Below are positions 17,554 to 26,342 of a stretch of DNA of 64,000 nt, piece by piece (the first letter of the stretch is position 1; the number at the start of each line of letters is the position of its first letter). The DNA lies in contig NZ_CP042218.1 of the NCBI RefSeq assembly GCF_007795095.1, forward strand, positions 2,645,001 through 2,709,000. The letters run 5' to 3'. The notes beneath the pieces are model-generated. The model was not told the origin of the DNA and searched no databases. It saw only the letters and a program-made list of their open reading frames with translations. Both the position numbers and the translations under genes were made by a program. This DNA is from Luteimonas granuli. GTDB taxonomy: Bacteria; Pseudomonadota; Gammaproteobacteria; Xanthomonadales; Xanthomonadaceae.

Positions 17554-17570
17554 GTCTTTCTCCTTCTCTG

Positions 17571-17627
17571 GCGTCATGGCGATCCCATGACGCATGCAGC
17601 GTAGGAAGCAGGATTTTTGATTTTCAA
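17571..17627 (-). promoter_or_regulatory. Promoter and inverted repeat of precursor A1
   Basis: On the minus strand a -35 TTGAAA (17627-17622) and a -10-like TACGCT (17603-17598) are separated by 18 bases. An inverted repeat GCGTCATGG-N5-CCATGACGC (17571-17593) follows around the likely start of transcription. The same spacing and repeat occur before A2 and A3. Confidence 0.7.
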
Positions 17628-17681
17628 ATGATTAATGAGTAATTGCCGACGGGCGGTCGAAGGCACGACAGGGAGCTCTGC

Positions 17682-19814
17682 ATGAATACCCATCGTTGTG
17701 GTGAGGCGCAGGCGCGGGGAGCGATGCCGATCGCCCTGCTGGGAGTCTTGTCTGCTTTCCTGGCCTTCGGCACTCCGGCCCGGGCCGCGGACGTGCCGCC
17801 GCGGCGCCTGCTGGAGGTGGTCGACTTCGGTCTTCCTGTGCTTTCGCCGGATGGCAGTCGCGTCGCGTTCCGCACGGAGCAGGCTTCGGTGGAACGCAAT
17901 ACTTACGACACGGTGTGGTACGTGCAGGAGATGGACAGTCCAGGCGCACCACGCCGCGTCGCCGACGGCGGCGCGGCGCTGCGGGATTCCGCTGGCGGTT
18001 CCCTGCCGGCGGCTGCGGTCTGGTCGTCCGACGGGCAATGGATCCATTACCTCGCCCAGGTGGATGGGAGGATCGATGTCTGGCGCGCCGCCGCCGATGG
18101 CTCCGGTGCCGAACCCCTCACGCGCGAAGCGGCCGATGTCCGCGAGTTCCTTCTGGGCGACGATGGGCGAAGCGTGATCTATCGGACCGGTGCCACCCGT
18201 GCCCAGGTCATCGACGCCGAGGAGGACGAATACGACCGCGGAATCCGCATCGAGCGGCAGGTGCCCATTGGCCCGAACCTGTTCCGGTCGCTCAACCTCG
18301 AAGGCCGGTGGGCCACGCAGCGCTATCACCACATCTGGTTCGATTTCGAACCGCTTCTGGCGGATGCACCTCAGCGCTGGAAAGTTCTCGACCCGAGCAG
18401 CGGGGCGACGCGGGATCTCGCGGCGTCCCGTCTTCCTTCCCGCTCACTGGATGTGGACCTTGCCGATGGACTGCGGCGGCCATGGAAGCTGGCGGAGGAG
18501 CCCGGAGGTGGCCGGATCGCCCTGCTGACGAGAGTCGGCAATGCCGCCGGTCTGCTGGAGGCGCCGGATGTGCAGCTGGCGATGCTGGCGGACAGGACAG
18601 ACCGCCGGCCCATGGTGTGCGCGGCAGAGCGGTGTACCGGCAAGGCGATCAGCGGAATCCTGTGGCGTCCCGGCACCGACGAAGTCCTGTTTACGGTGAC
18701 CGATCCCGCCAAAGGCCTGGCGCAGTCGATCTTCCGCTGGAACGTGCGCACGCACGAAGTGCTCCCCGTGGTTGAGGCGGACGGGCTGCTTGGCGGCGGC
18801 CGTGACCGCTCCAGTGCGTGCGGGGTCTCGGGCGCTGCCTTGGCCTGCGTGGCTGCGGACGCCGATCGGCCACCCCGACTGGAGCGGGTCGATCTGGAGA
18901 CCGGAGCCCGGCAGGTGCTGTTCGATCCGAATGCCTCACTGGCGTCGGACATGGCCCGCGGGGCGACGGCGCGCCTGCTCCGGTGGACCGATGCGAACGG
19001 AAACGCGTTCACGGGGCAGTTCTTCGAGGCGCAGGGAATGGACGGAGCGCCGGCACCGTTGTTCGTGACCTATTACAGCTGTTCCGGCTTCCTGCGCGGC
19101 GGTGTGGGAGACGAATGGCCGCTCGCATCCCTCGCCGGCCATGGCATTTCCGCCCTGTGCATCACCGCGCCTCCCGGCTATCCGCTCGATGCGATGGAGC
19201 GCTACGACCGGGGACTGTCCGCGGTCCGGACGGTCGTCGAGCTGTTGGCCGCGGAAAGAAAGATCGATCGCTCGAAGGTCGGCATGGGCGGCCTGAGTTT
19301 CGGCAGCGAAGTGACGTTCTGGACCGCCATGCGTTCGGATCTCCTCGCCGCTGCGTCGATCACTTCGCCCTCGATCGAGCCCAATTACCACCTCTTCAAC
19401 GCGTTGCGGGACGATGCATTCTTCGAGAACCTGCGAGCACTCTGGGGGCTGGGGGCGCCCGACGAGACGCCGGAGCGCTGGCGGGACATCTCACCGATCC
19501 ACCACGTCGATCGGATCCGGACACCGATGCTTTTCCAGATGCCGGAGCAGGAGTACCTGGGTTCACTGGGCGTGACCCTGCCGCTGGTCCGCCGCTCGCA
19601 GGGTGATCTCTATGTGTTTCCCCACGAGGCGCACCAGAAATTCCAGCCCAGGCACAAGCTCGCCGCCTACGAGCGGAACCTCGACTGGTTCCGGTTCTGG
19701 CTGCTGGGCGAGGAGGACAGCCACCCGGCCAAGGCGGAGCAGTACGCGCACTGGCGCGGCATGAGGGCGGCGCTGGCAGAGCGTGCCGGTTCCGTCCCGC
19801 AGGAAAGTCCGTGA
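17682..19814 (+). CDS. Atxe2-like lasso peptide isopeptidase 1 (S9 family)
   Basis: The 710-residue protein has a signal peptide (MPIALLGVLSAFLAFGTPARA), a beta-propeller N-terminal half (LSPDGSRVAFRTEQASVERN and related blades), and a C-terminal alpha/beta-hydrolase. The nucleophile motif is GMGGLSFGSE with Ser539. The C-terminal His motif PHEAHQKFQ (His648 or His651) completes the catalytic site. Known isopeptidases of this family (Atxe2 from Asticcacaulis) hydrolyse the macrolactam bond of a lasso peptide, linearising it after import. The gene follows receptor 1, with A1 on the other strand between them. A ribosome site GGGAG precedes the ATG at 17682. Likely periplasmic. Confidence 0.85.
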   Translation: MNTHRCGEAQARGAMPIALLGVLSAFLAFGTPARAADVPPRRLLEVVDFGLPVLSPDGSRVAFRTEQASVERNTYDTVWYVQEMDSPGAPRRVADGGAALRDSAGGSLPAAAVWSSDGQWIHYLAQVDGRIDVWRAAADGSGAEPLTREAADVREFLLGDDGRSVIYRTGATRAQVIDAEEDEYDRGIRIERQVPIGPNLFRSLNLEGRWATQRYHHIWFDFEPLLADAPQRWKVLDPSSGATRDLAASRLPSRSLDVDLADGLRRPWKLAEEPGGGRIALLTRVGNAAGLLEAPDVQLAMLADRTDRRPMVCAAERCTGKAISGILWRPGTDEVLFTVTDPAKGLAQSIFRWNVRTHEVLPVVEADGLLGGGRDRSSACGVSGAALACVAADADRPPRLERVDLETGARQVLFDPNASLASDMARGATARLLRWTDANGNAFTGQFFEAQGMDGAPAPLFVTYYSCSGFLRGGVGDEWPLASLAGHGISALCITAPPGYPLDAMERYDRGLSAVRTVVELLAAERKIDRSKVGMGGLSFGSEVTFWTAMRSDLLAAASITSPSIEPNYHLFNALRDDAFFENLRALWGLGAPDETPERWRDISPIHHVDRIRTPMLFQMPEQEYLGSLGVTLPLVRRSQGDLYVFPHEAHQKFQPRHKLAAYERNLDWFRFWLLGEEDSHPAKAEQYAHWRGMRAALAERAGSVPQESP

Positions 19815-19841
19815 TTCCGGTGCTGGCACCGCACAGGCGCT

Positions 19842-20129
19842 TCAGCGCTTGCGCTTGCCCTTCTTCGCGTAGTCCGCGATCAGCTGCGCCAGCTCGTCGT
19901 CCTCGGCGTAGAAGTAGGCCACGGGCAGGCCGAGCACCTTGGCCAGGCGCGCCAGGGTCTGCAGGTCGGGCTGGTGGACGCCGGTCTCGTAGCGGTTGAT
20001 GCGGGTGCTGGCGACGAAATCATCCAGGCCGGCCTCGATGCCGAGACTGCGCTGCGAGATGCCGTAGGCCTCCCGCGCCTCGCGCAGCCTCCTGCTGAAA
20101 ACGGGGATCGATTTCTTCTTGTCGGCCAC
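19842..20129 (-). CDS. XRE-family regulator 1 of the lasso locus
   Basis: The 95-residue protein is a single helix-turn-helix domain: FSRRLREAREAYGISQRSLG, then RINRYETGVHQPDLQTLARL and a basic KKGKRKR tail. It differs from regulator 2 only at residue 60 (Ala here, Thr there). A copy of the 15-bp CTACG palindrome lies 62 bases before its start, and two more lie at the promoter of the divergent receptor 2. This fits a local repressor or activator controlling both its own gene and the receptors. What signal it responds to is unknown, as there is no ligand domain. Confidence 0.85.
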   Translation of the reverse strand: MADKKKSIPVFSRRLREAREAYGISQRSLGIEAGLDDFVASTRINRYETGVHQPDLQTLARLAKVLGLPVAYFYAEDDELAQLIADYAKKGKRKR

Positions 20130-20190
20130 GCGCGCTCACGTCCGGGCATCCCTTGCAAGGAAGCTTCGGAAACGGTGCGCGGTTTCGATA

Positions 20191-20205
20191 CTACGACGTA
20201 CGTAG
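20191..20205 (-). promoter_or_regulatory. CTACG operator before regulator 1
   Basis: CTACGACGTACGTAG is a palindrome with the same half-sites as the receptor operators. On the minus strand it overlaps a -10-like TAGTAT, so binding here should influence transcription of the regulator gene itself. Confidence 0.7.
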
Positions 20206-20240
20206 TCGTGTGCCTGAGTTGCGTGCTCGGCGTCGAACGC

Positions 20241-20293
20241 TTGACCGCATTGCTACGGCAAACGTAGCGTGTCCGAAGCTACGGCGAACGTAG
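20241..20293 (+). promoter_or_regulatory. Promoter and paired CTACG operators of receptor 2
   Basis: TTGACC (20241) and TAGCGT (20265) are 18 bases apart. Operator 1, CTACGGCAAACGTAG, is at 20253-20267 and operator 2, CTACGGCGAACGTAG, at 20279-20293. The positions relative to the -35 match those of receptors 1 and 3. The whole 375-bp gap (20130-20504) between regulator 1 and receptor 2 otherwise holds no gene. Confidence 0.75.
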
Positions 20294-20504
20294 CGATGAT
20301 GCCGTTCTCCCGACATGCCCCGCAGCGGGACGGGTGCGAACGGCAAGGGGACTTCGGATACCGGTGGCGTCACCGGTGCCTTCGTGAACTGACGATCCGG
20401 TCACAGGCGGCCCGCCGGCCTTCGCCTGCGCGGATCCCGGGTTCGCGAGCGAATGCCCCGCCGCAGGCCGGCGCGGAACCGCCGCCGACAACCGGAGAGA
20501 TCGC

Positions 20505-22973
20505 ATGTCGAATGAACGGGAACTCGTCGTGGGCCCGTCGGCCCGCGGAGAGATCATGGAAGAGCCCGCGGGACGGCGGAGGCGACCGCGGCGACGCCGC
20601 CGTCCCGGACCGCCGCTGGTGCGCAGCATGCTTGCCGCCGCGCTCGCATCGCTGCTGCCGGTGCACGGCGCCGCGGCGCAGACCGCAGCGGTGGACCGCG
20701 AGGTCGCCGAAGATCCGCCGGCCGAGACCGACGTCGACGCCGGCGCGCCGCCGGTCGAGCTCGAGACGGTGCAGGTCACCGGCACCCGCGTGAAAGGCGG
20801 CACCGTGCCGTCGCCGGTGGTGGTGCTCGACGCGGAGCGGATCCGGGAGGAGGGCTTCCACGATCTCGGCGAGGTGGTCCGCAGCATTCCGCAGAACTTC
20901 ACGGGAGGGCAGAACCCGGGGGTGACCAGCGGCAACCTCGCCGGAGCCGGTCTCGCGAACCAGAACATTACTGGCGGCTCGAGCCTGAATCTGCGGGGGC
21001 TCGGCCCCGACGCCACCCTGACCCTGCTCAACGGCCGCCGGATGGCCTACGGCACCGCGGTCCAGGCCGTAGACATCAGCGCGATCCCGGTCGAAGCCGT
21101 ATCCCGGGTCGAGATCGTGGCCGACGGGGCCTCCGCCATCTACGGATCGGATGCGGTGGCCGGCGTCGGCAACGTCGTGCTGAAGCGCGAATACGAGGGC
21201 GTGACTCTGGGGGCGCGCTACGGCGCAGCCACTGAAGGAGGGCTGGGAACGCGGGAATACACCGCCACCGCGGGCACGACCTGGGGCAGCGGCGGCCTGA
21301 TCGCCACATACAAGAGCGCGTCCGTCGATCCCATCCGCGCCGCCGACCGCGACTACACCGCGCGCCTGGTCCCGCCGACCAGCATCTACCCCGGAAGCGA
21401 GCTGGGCAGCGCGCTGCTGAGTCTCCACCAGTCGATCGGTTCGAGGGTGGAATTCACGCTGGACGCGTTGAGGACCCGGCGAGAGCAGAGCTACGACTTC
21501 TTCCTGCTCGGCATGAACACCCATGCCACGCCCAGGACCACGACGTCCTTCGTGGCGCCCGCCATCGAGGTCTTCCTGGCCAACGACTGGTCGCTCTCCG
21601 CCGGCGCGGCGTTGGGCAGGGACCGCCACCGGCAGTACCAGGTGCGGCAGAACCTGGGCAACGGAGCTTCCGTCCTCCAGTTGGACGAGTGCTATTGCAA
21701 CGAGAGCCGGGTCTACGAGATGAGCGCCGAGGGGCCCGTGGCGTCACTGGCAGCCGGCGAGGCACGGATCGCCGTGGGCGTCGGATACAGGAACAACGAG
21801 TTCACCCAGTTCAACCACATCACCGCGCGACCGGCCACCCATGGCAGCGACGGCAGCCGCTTTGCCTATGCCGAACTGGACGTCCCCCTGGTGTCCACCG
21901 CCAACGCCCGCGCCGGAATCGAGCGCCTGGCGATGACCGCCGCCGTGCGCGGCGAGGACTACGACACGTTCGGCAGCGTCACGACGCCGAAACTCGGACT
22001 GATCTACGGCCCGACCGGGGATGTCACCTTCAGGGCGTCCACTGGGCGCTCGTTCAAGGCCCCGACGCTGTTCGAACGGAACTACATGTCCTTCGTGCAG
22101 CTCGAAGCTCCTCCGTATTTCGGTGGCACCGGGTTTCCCGCCGACGCCTCCGCGATGTACTTCGGTGGCGGCAACCCGGACCTCGAAGCCGAGCGTGCCC
22201 GTACCTGGAGCGCGTCGATGGCGTTCCACCCGCGCGCCCTTCCCGGATTCGAGGCGGAGCTGAGCTGGTTCCATATCGACTTCACCAACCGGGTCAAGCA
22301 GCCGATCACCGTCGCGTCGCAGGCGCTCCGCGACCCGGTCTATCGACAGTTCATCACCGATGCGCCGTCGGCCGAAATGCAGCAGCGCGCCATCGAACTC
22401 GCCGATGGCTTCTACAACCGCACCGGCCTGCCGTACGACCCGGCCAAGGTGGTGGCCCTGATCGACGGACGCAATCTCAACGCAAGCCGCCAGACCGCCA
22501 GGGGCGTGGACCTGTCCGGGTCCTGGCGCTTCACCGCTGGTGCCGGTGAGCTGACCCTGCGCGGTGCTGCCAGCTGGATGGAAAGTACAGAGCAGATGAG
22601 GGCAGGGGAAAGCCACCGCGACCTGGCGGGCACCCTGTTCAATCCTCCGAAGCTGCGCGCCCGGGCCGGGGCGGTCTGGGATCTGGGCGGATTCACCGCA
22701 TCGACCTTCGCCAACTACAGCGACGGCGTGACCGACACGGCCGCGGACAGGAAGGGTGGCTCGTTCACGACGCTGGACATGACGCTTCGCTACGCCATCG
22801 GACGGCGGAACGAGGCAGGGGCCGGGATGCAGTTCGAGCTCACGGCGCAGAACCTGTTCAACCGGGCGCCGCCGCTGTTCACGCCCCTGCGGGACTATGC
22901 GCCGCCTTACGATTCCACCAACTATTCCCCTGTCGGGCGCTACCTGAGCCTGTCGGTGTCCAGGCAATTCTGA
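20505..22973 (+). CDS. TonB-dependent receptor 2 of the lasso locus
   Basis: The 822-residue receptor has the same start (MSNERELVVGPS) and Arg-rich, extended signal region as receptor 1, followed by plug and barrel regions ending in YLSLSVSRQF. The plug region closely matches receptor 1; differences concentrate in the barrel. A ribosome site GGAGA precedes the start. It is followed, convergently, by precursor A2, which is the likely source of its ligand. No isopeptidase gene is next to this receptor, unlike receptors 1 and 3, so A2 products may rely on one of the two isopeptidases encoded nearby. Confidence 0.85.
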   Translation: MSNERELVVGPSARGEIMEEPAGRRRRPRRRRRPGPPLVRSMLAAALASLLPVHGAAAQTAAVDREVAEDPPAETDVDAGAPPVELETVQVTGTRVKGGTVPSPVVVLDAERIREEGFHDLGEVVRSIPQNFTGGQNPGVTSGNLAGAGLANQNITGGSSLNLRGLGPDATLTLLNGRRMAYGTAVQAVDISAIPVEAVSRVEIVADGASAIYGSDAVAGVGNVVLKREYEGVTLGARYGAATEGGLGTREYTATAGTTWGSGGLIATYKSASVDPIRAADRDYTARLVPPTSIYPGSELGSALLSLHQSIGSRVEFTLDALRTRREQSYDFFLLGMNTHATPRTTTSFVAPAIEVFLANDWSLSAGAALGRDRHRQYQVRQNLGNGASVLQLDECYCNESRVYEMSAEGPVASLAAGEARIAVGVGYRNNEFTQFNHITARPATHGSDGSRFAYAELDVPLVSTANARAGIERLAMTAAVRGEDYDTFGSVTTPKLGLIYGPTGDVTFRASTGRSFKAPTLFERNYMSFVQLEAPPYFGGTGFPADASAMYFGGGNPDLEAERARTWSASMAFHPRALPGFEAELSWFHIDFTNRVKQPITVASQALRDPVYRQFITDAPSAEMQQRAIELADGFYNRTGLPYDPAKVVALIDGRNLNASRQTARGVDLSGSWRFTAGAGELTLRGAASWMESTEQMRAGESHRDLAGTLFNPPKLRARAGAVWDLGGFTASTFANYSDGVTDTAADRKGGSFTTLDMTLRYAIGRRNEAGAGMQFELTAQNLFNRAPPLFTPLRDYAPPYDSTNYSPVGRYLSLSVSRQF

Positions 22974-22987
22974 CAGGTCAACGGAAA

Positions 22988-23011
22988 GGGGCGCGCCTGT
23001 CGGCGCGCCCC
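22988..23011. terminator. Bidirectional hairpin terminator between receptor 2 and precursor A2
   Basis: GGGGCGCGCC, loop TGTC, GGCGCGCCCC: a perfect 10-bp stem between two convergent genes. It occupies the same place as the hairpin at 17371. Confidence 0.75.
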
Positions 23012-23020
23012 CCATCCCGC

Positions 23021-23167
23021 TCAGTCCTCGGCGATGCCTGGCAGGACGATCGCGCCGTAGGGTTCACCGTCGCCGGCGAGGCCCTTGGTTTCGACGCTGA
23101 CGGCGCCAAGGATGACGACCTGGTCGTCGCGGTTGTCGATACGCATGTTGTCGTTGACCGTTTGCAT
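23021..23167 (-). CDS. Lasso peptide precursor A2
   Basis: The 48-residue precursor has a 28-residue leader ending LGAVSVETK, identical to A1 there, and the 20-residue core GLAGDGEPYGAIVLPGIAED. Gly1 and Glu7 would give a 7-residue ring, the smallest known lasso ring and the size reported for xanthomonins; Asp5 is too close to the N-terminus to be the acceptor. The 13 residues after the Glu match A1 in length and pattern (PYG, PGI, acidic end). AAAGGAG precedes the start. It has its own promoter and terminator and must use the shared B and C enzymes. Confidence 0.85.
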   Translation of the reverse strand: MQTVNDNMRIDNRDDQVVILGAVSVETKGLAGDGEPYGAIVLPGIAED

Positions 23168-23188
23168 TTCTGTCTCCTTTGGTCTGGC

Positions 23189-23243
23189 GTCATGGACGTC
23201 CCATGACACAGGCAGCGTAGGAAGGAGGATTCCTGATTATCAA
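23189..23243 (-). promoter_or_regulatory. Promoter and inverted repeat of precursor A2
   Basis: Minus strand: TTGATA (23243-23238), 18 bases, TACGCT (23219-23214), then the inverted repeat GTCATGG-N5-CCATGAC (23189-23207). The pattern matches A1 and A3. Confidence 0.7.
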
Positions 23244-23317
23244 ATGATTAATGCTTGATTATCGACAGGCGGTCAGGGCGCGCGTTCCGTCGGAAGCGGC
23301 GGCGCGGCGCAGGCAGG

Positions 23318-23605
23318 TCAACGCTTGCGCTTGCCCTTCTTCGCGTAGTCCGCGATCAGCTGCGCCAGCTCGTCGTCCTCGGCGTAGAAGTAGGCCACGG
23401 GCAGGCCGAGCACCTTGGCCAGGCGCGTCAGGGTCTGCAGGTCGGGCTGGTGGACGCCGGTCTCGTAGCGGTTGATGCGGGTGCTGGCGACGAAATCATC
23501 CAGGCCGGCCTCGATGCCGAGGCTGCGCTGCGAGATGCCGTAGGCCTCCCGCGCTTCGCGCAGCCTCCTGCTGAAAACGGGGATCGATTTCTTCTTGTCA
23601 GCCAC
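23318..23605 (-). CDS. XRE-family regulator 2 of the lasso locus
   Basis: The 95-residue helix-turn-helix protein is the same as regulator 1 except Thr60. The near-identity of the coding sequence indicates a recent duplication or gene conversion. It lies divergent to receptor 3, with one CTACG palindrome before its own start and two at the receptor promoter. It ends 151 bp upstream of the A2 start on the same strand, so readthrough into A2 is conceivable, although A2 has its own promoter. Confidence 0.85.
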   Translation of the reverse strand: MADKKKSIPVFSRRLREAREAYGISQRSLGIEAGLDDFVASTRINRYETGVHQPDLQTLTRLAKVLGLPVAYFYAEDDELAQLIADYAKKGKRKR

Positions 23606-23667
23606 GCGTGCTCACGTTCCGGGCATCCCTTGCGGGGAAGCTTCGGAAACGGTGCGCGGTTTCGATA

Positions 23668-23682
23668 CTACGACGTACGTAG
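23668..23682 (-). promoter_or_regulatory. CTACG operator before regulator 2
   Basis: CTACGACGTACGTAG, identical to the site before regulator 1, again overlapping TAGTAT on the minus strand. Confidence 0.7.
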
Positions 23683-23716
23683 TGTGTGCGCGAATTGCGC
23701 GGTCATTGCGGGAATC

Positions 23717-23770
23717 TTGACCCTCTCGCTACGTCAAACGTAGCTTTGAGGTCGGCTACGGGAAACGTAG
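23717..23770 (+). promoter_or_regulatory. Promoter and paired CTACG operators of receptor 3
   Basis: TTGACC (23717), 18 bases, TAGCTT (23741). Operator 1, CTACGTCAAACGTAG, is at 23729-23743 and operator 2, CTACGGGAAACGTAG, at 23756-23770. Operator 1 sits 12 bases after the first base of the -35, as at the other two receptors. The 351-bp gap (23606-23956) holds no other gene. Confidence 0.75.
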
Positions 23771-23956
23771 CCATGCGCCGCTTGCGCGGACCCCGGGGGC
23801 AGGGTCCGGGCCGGATGGGGCGGCAGCAGGACACGAATCATCACTCAGCGACGCCGCCCGGGGGGATCCCCGGCGGCAAAGGGGAAGCCTTGCCGCGAGC
23901 GCAACGATCGGGTGATCGGGCGCGACGGCGAGCGAACGTCAGCCACGGGAGGCCGC

Positions 23957-26332
23957 ATGAAGACCAGGAACCGCCGCACCGCACTTTCCATCGCTCTGCT
24001 CGCCGTCATCGCCGGAGCCTCCGGCGCGGCGCTGGCCCAGGCGCCCGCGCCCGCGGAAGCGCCGCCGGTCGACGAAGCCGTCGTCGACGATCCGGAGGAG
24101 GCCCCGGAAGCGACGGAGCTGGCCTCCATCACCGTCACCGGGACCCGCATCCGCGGCGGCGAGGCGCCATCGCCGGTGATCACGATCGGCTCGGAGCGGA
24201 TCCGGGAGGAGGGCCTCGCCGACCTGGGCGAGGTGATCCGCAGCGTGCCGCAGAACTTCAACGGCGGACAGAATCCGGGAGTCAGCAGCGGCGGACTCTC
24301 CGGAGCCGGTTTCGCGAACGCGAACGTGACCGGTGGATCGTCGCTGAACCTCCGCGGCCTGGGACCGGACGCGACGCTGACCCTGCTCAACGGTCGGCGC
24401 ATGGCCTACAGCGGCTTCGTCCAGGCCGTCGACATCGGCGCCATCCCGGTGGAGGCCGTGGACCGGGTCGAGATCGCGGCCGACGGCGCTTCCGCCATCT
24501 ACGGTTCGGACGCGGTGGGCGGCGTGGGCAACGTGATCCTCAAGCGCGACTTCGACGGCGTCGCGCTGGGCGCGCGCTACGGTGCCGCGACCGACGGCGG
24601 GCTTGCCACCCGCGAATACTCCGCGACCGCCGGCACGTACTGGAACAGCGGCGGGCTGATCGCCAGCTACAAGGACGTCTCGGTCGATCCCATCCACGCC
24701 TCGAAGCGCCACTACAGCGACCACCTCGGCCCGCCGACCACGATCTATCCCGGCAGCGACCTGCGCAGCGGGCTGTTCAGTGGCTACCAGCGGCTGGGTG
24801 AGGCCGTGGAGCTGCGGGTGGATGCGCTTGGGAGCCGGCGCGACCAGCTCTACTTCTTCGACTTCATGGGCATCAATCGCCTGGCGCCGGAGACGACGAC
24901 CTCACTGGTTTCACCGGGCGTGGAGTTTCTCCTGCCGCAGGACTGGACGCTTTCATTGGGCGGGACCTGGGCGAAGAGCGACCACGACGAGTATCAGACC
25001 AGAACGGTACCCGCCACCGGCGGGTCGGTCCTTGTGGCCGACGAGTGCTTCTGCAATGAAAGCCGCACCTGGGAGCTCGGAGGCGAAGGCCCGCTGATTC
25101 CGCTGGCTGCCGGCGATGTGCGGCTTGCGCTGGGCGCGGGCTACAGGCGTAACGAGTTCTGGCGGCGCAACGGCACGAACCCTCTGCTGTCCGTCCAGGG
25201 CGACGAAAGCGCCAGGTTCGCGTACGCCGAGGTGGACGTGCCGCTCATCGGCGCGGACTCCGCTGCGTCCGGGACGCGGCGCCTGTCGCTGACCGCGGCG
25301 CTGCGCCGCGAGGACTACAGTCGCTTCGGTGGCGTGACCACACCCAAGGTGGGAATGATCTTCAGCCCCGTCGGGAGCTTCACGGCGAAGGCGTCCTGGG
25401 GCCGGTCGTTCAAGGCGCCGACCCTGCTCCAGGTCCACCAGGGCCAGGTTTCGCAGCTGGCCTTCCCGAGGGCCTTCGGTGGACCGGCGGACTCCGGCGA
25501 CGACATGGTGATCCGGATCGGCGGTGGCAATCCCGACCTGAAGCCCGAGCGGGCCGAGACCTGGACAGCCTCCTTCGGCTTCCATCCGGAATCGGTGCCC
25601 GGCCTGGAGATGGAGCTCGCCGCATTCCACGTCGACTACGTCGATCGCGTGGTGCAGCCGATCATCAACTATTCGCAGGTGCTGAACGATCCGACCGCGG
25701 CCCGGCTGGTGGACCGCCAGCCCTCGGCGGCGGAACTCGAGAGGATCATCTCTACCACGCGGTTCTTCAACGCCACGGGCCGCTCTTACGATCCGGACAA
25801 CGTGGTCGCCGTCATCCACGGCGAGTACGTGAACGTTGCACGGCAGAAGATCAAGGGCGTCGACCTTTCGGCGTCGCAACGATTCGAACTGGATTCGGGC
25901 AGACTCACGGCTCGTGGCTCGGTCGCCTGGATCGACAGCGTGCAGCAGGCCACGACCGCGCATGAGTTCCTGGACCTGTCGGGAACCCTGTTCCATCCGG
26001 CGAAGCTGAGCGGCCGCCTCGGAATGGTCTGGGAACGGGGCAATCTCACGAGCTCGGCCTTCGCGAATCACATCGGCGGCGTGACCAATCCCGTCGACGG
26101 GAAGAAGAGTGCATCGTTCACCACGCTCGACGCCACGCTCCGCTATGCCAGCGACCGGAGTGTTGGCGCCTGGTCGGGAGTGGTGCTCGCGCTTTCGGCG
26201 CAGAACCTTCTTGATCGGGCGCCTCCCCTGTACACCACGACGGGCACCGCGATCTATTCGGCGCCCTTCGACTCGACCAATTATTCCGCGATCGGCCGGT
26301 TCCTGAGCCTTTCTGTCTCCAGGCACTTCTGA
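23957..26332 (+). CDS. TonB-dependent receptor 3 of the lasso locus
   Basis: The 791-residue receptor has an ordinary signal peptide (MKTRNRRTALSIALLAVIAG...ALA), the segment ELASITVTGTRIRGGEAPSP, a plug with VDRVEIAADGASAIYGSDA, and a barrel ending in FLSLSVSRHF. It is more distant from receptors 1 and 2 than they are from each other. GGGAGG precedes the ATG at 23957. Isopeptidase 2 starts 10 bp after its stop, so the two form an operon for uptake and linearisation of a lasso peptide, perhaps the A3 product. Confidence 0.85.
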   Translation: MKTRNRRTALSIALLAVIAGASGAALAQAPAPAEAPPVDEAVVDDPEEAPEATELASITVTGTRIRGGEAPSPVITIGSERIREEGLADLGEVIRSVPQNFNGGQNPGVSSGGLSGAGFANANVTGGSSLNLRGLGPDATLTLLNGRRMAYSGFVQAVDIGAIPVEAVDRVEIAADGASAIYGSDAVGGVGNVILKRDFDGVALGARYGAATDGGLATREYSATAGTYWNSGGLIASYKDVSVDPIHASKRHYSDHLGPPTTIYPGSDLRSGLFSGYQRLGEAVELRVDALGSRRDQLYFFDFMGINRLAPETTTSLVSPGVEFLLPQDWTLSLGGTWAKSDHDEYQTRTVPATGGSVLVADECFCNESRTWELGGEGPLIPLAAGDVRLALGAGYRRNEFWRRNGTNPLLSVQGDESARFAYAEVDVPLIGADSAASGTRRLSLTAALRREDYSRFGGVTTPKVGMIFSPVGSFTAKASWGRSFKAPTLLQVHQGQVSQLAFPRAFGGPADSGDDMVIRIGGGNPDLKPERAETWTASFGFHPESVPGLEMELAAFHVDYVDRVVQPIINYSQVLNDPTAARLVDRQPSAAELERIISTTRFFNATGRSYDPDNVVAVIHGEYVNVARQKIKGVDLSASQRFELDSGRLTARGSVAWIDSVQQATTAHEFLDLSGTLFHPAKLSGRLGMVWERGNLTSSAFANHIGGVTNPVDGKKSASFTTLDATLRYASDRSVGAWSGVVLALSAQNLLDRAPPLYTTTGTAIYSAPFDSTNYSAIGRFLSLSVSRHF

Positions 26333-26342
26333 GGTGGGGCAG

